From Pseudoclavibacter terrae (GTDB taxonomy: Bacteria; Actinomycetota; Actinomycetes; Actinomycetales; Microbacteriaceae), in the NCBI RefSeq assembly GCF_008831075.1, contig NZ_WBJX01000001.1, positions 186,001 through 250,000 of the forward strand: a stretch of DNA of 64,000 nt. The letters run 5' to 3'. This document shows, one piece after another, positions 63,951 through 64,000 of this stretch. A program made the translations under genes and the position numbers. The notes beneath the pieces were generated by a model. It made no database searches, had not been told where the DNA came from, and was given only the letters and a program-made list of their open reading frames with translations. Each line of letters begins with the position of its first letter. Within the stretch, counting starts at the first letter, position 1.

Positions 63951-64000
63951 ACTCACCCAGGAAGACGCCATCCACGGAGTGCTCGGGGGCGGTGTGCTCG
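63943..64000 (+). CDS. Probable DUF917 / S-methyl-thiohydantoin desulfurase, 5' end
   Basis: Only the first 19 codons are in the window. VRELTQEDAIHGVLGGGVL matches the N-terminus of DUF917 proteins, which start with a Leu-Thr-x-Glu-Asp helix and a Gly-rich turn. Pfam now names this family S-methyl thiohydantoin desulfurase, as I recall. GTG 63943 overlaps the urocanase-like stop by eight bases and has AAGGGAA upstream. If right, it would remove sulfur from the hydrated intermediate. Confidence 0.5.
   Translation, partial: MRELTQEDAIHGVLGGGVL

Overview
This is a GC-rich (roughly 70%) actinobacterial chromosome segment. The PurS-PurL-PurQ form of FGAM synthase, the BioY-EcfA-EcfT biotin ECF set, the MetS-type small subunit of an NSS transporter, the sterol-carrier-family gene and frequent leaderless-looking starts all suit Microbacteriaceae or a close relative. 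That placement rests on gene content and base composition only. No rRNA, tRNA, CRISPR array, prophage or transposase gene was seen.

Layout. 1-7.7 kb: a polyol locus. A glucitol-type PTS (IIC, IIBC, IIA, GutM), an NAD-binding/SAF-domain oxidoreductase and a SorC regulator are on the + strand. They converge on a TIM-like isomerase, a class II aldolase and YjbQ on the - strand. 7.9-12.3 kb: acyltransferase, a MerR/VOC pair, and a methionine/alanine-type NSS importer with its tiny subunit. 12.4-16 kb: zapE and purL. 16.3-19.5 kb: DeoR regulator, galT, galK. 20-24 kb: amino-acid permease, thrC, YdeI family. 24.4-28 kb: an Nramp-fold transporter without the usual metal ligands, a DapA-family enzyme and LacI. 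28.4-40 kb: two TetR/drug-efflux pairs, pfkA, purQ-purS, AI-2E-type exporter, transaldolase. 40-52 kb: SulP transporter, purC-purD, bioY-ecfA-ecfT, purF/purM, asparaginase. Seven purine genes are spread through the window in five separate places.

52-64 kb holds the most interesting system. An OpuC/OsmU-type quaternary-amine ABC transporter has a histidase-family lyase inserted in its operon. The lyase lacks the Ala-Ser-Gly triad that forms the MIO cofactor. Downstream, an overlapping operon encodes a cyclic amidohydrolase (hydantoinase/allantoinase type), an IclR regulator, a divergent urocanase and the start of a probable DUF917 (S-methyl-thiohydantoin desulfurase) protein. Together these match an uptake and degradation pathway for ergothioneine or S-methyl-ergothioneine: trimethylamine elimination, hydration, desulfuration and hydantoin ring opening. 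They do not fit ordinary histidine utilisation.

The intergenic spaces carry several families of short palindromic elements with nearly fixed lengths: 78 bp (two related families that often occur as a pair), 77-78 bp, 58 bp, 52 bp and 99 bp. Every copy found lies 3' of at least one gene and none sits between divergent promoters. Simple-sequence arrays (6/8-bp, 7-bp and 33-bp periods) also sit in convergent gene junctions.
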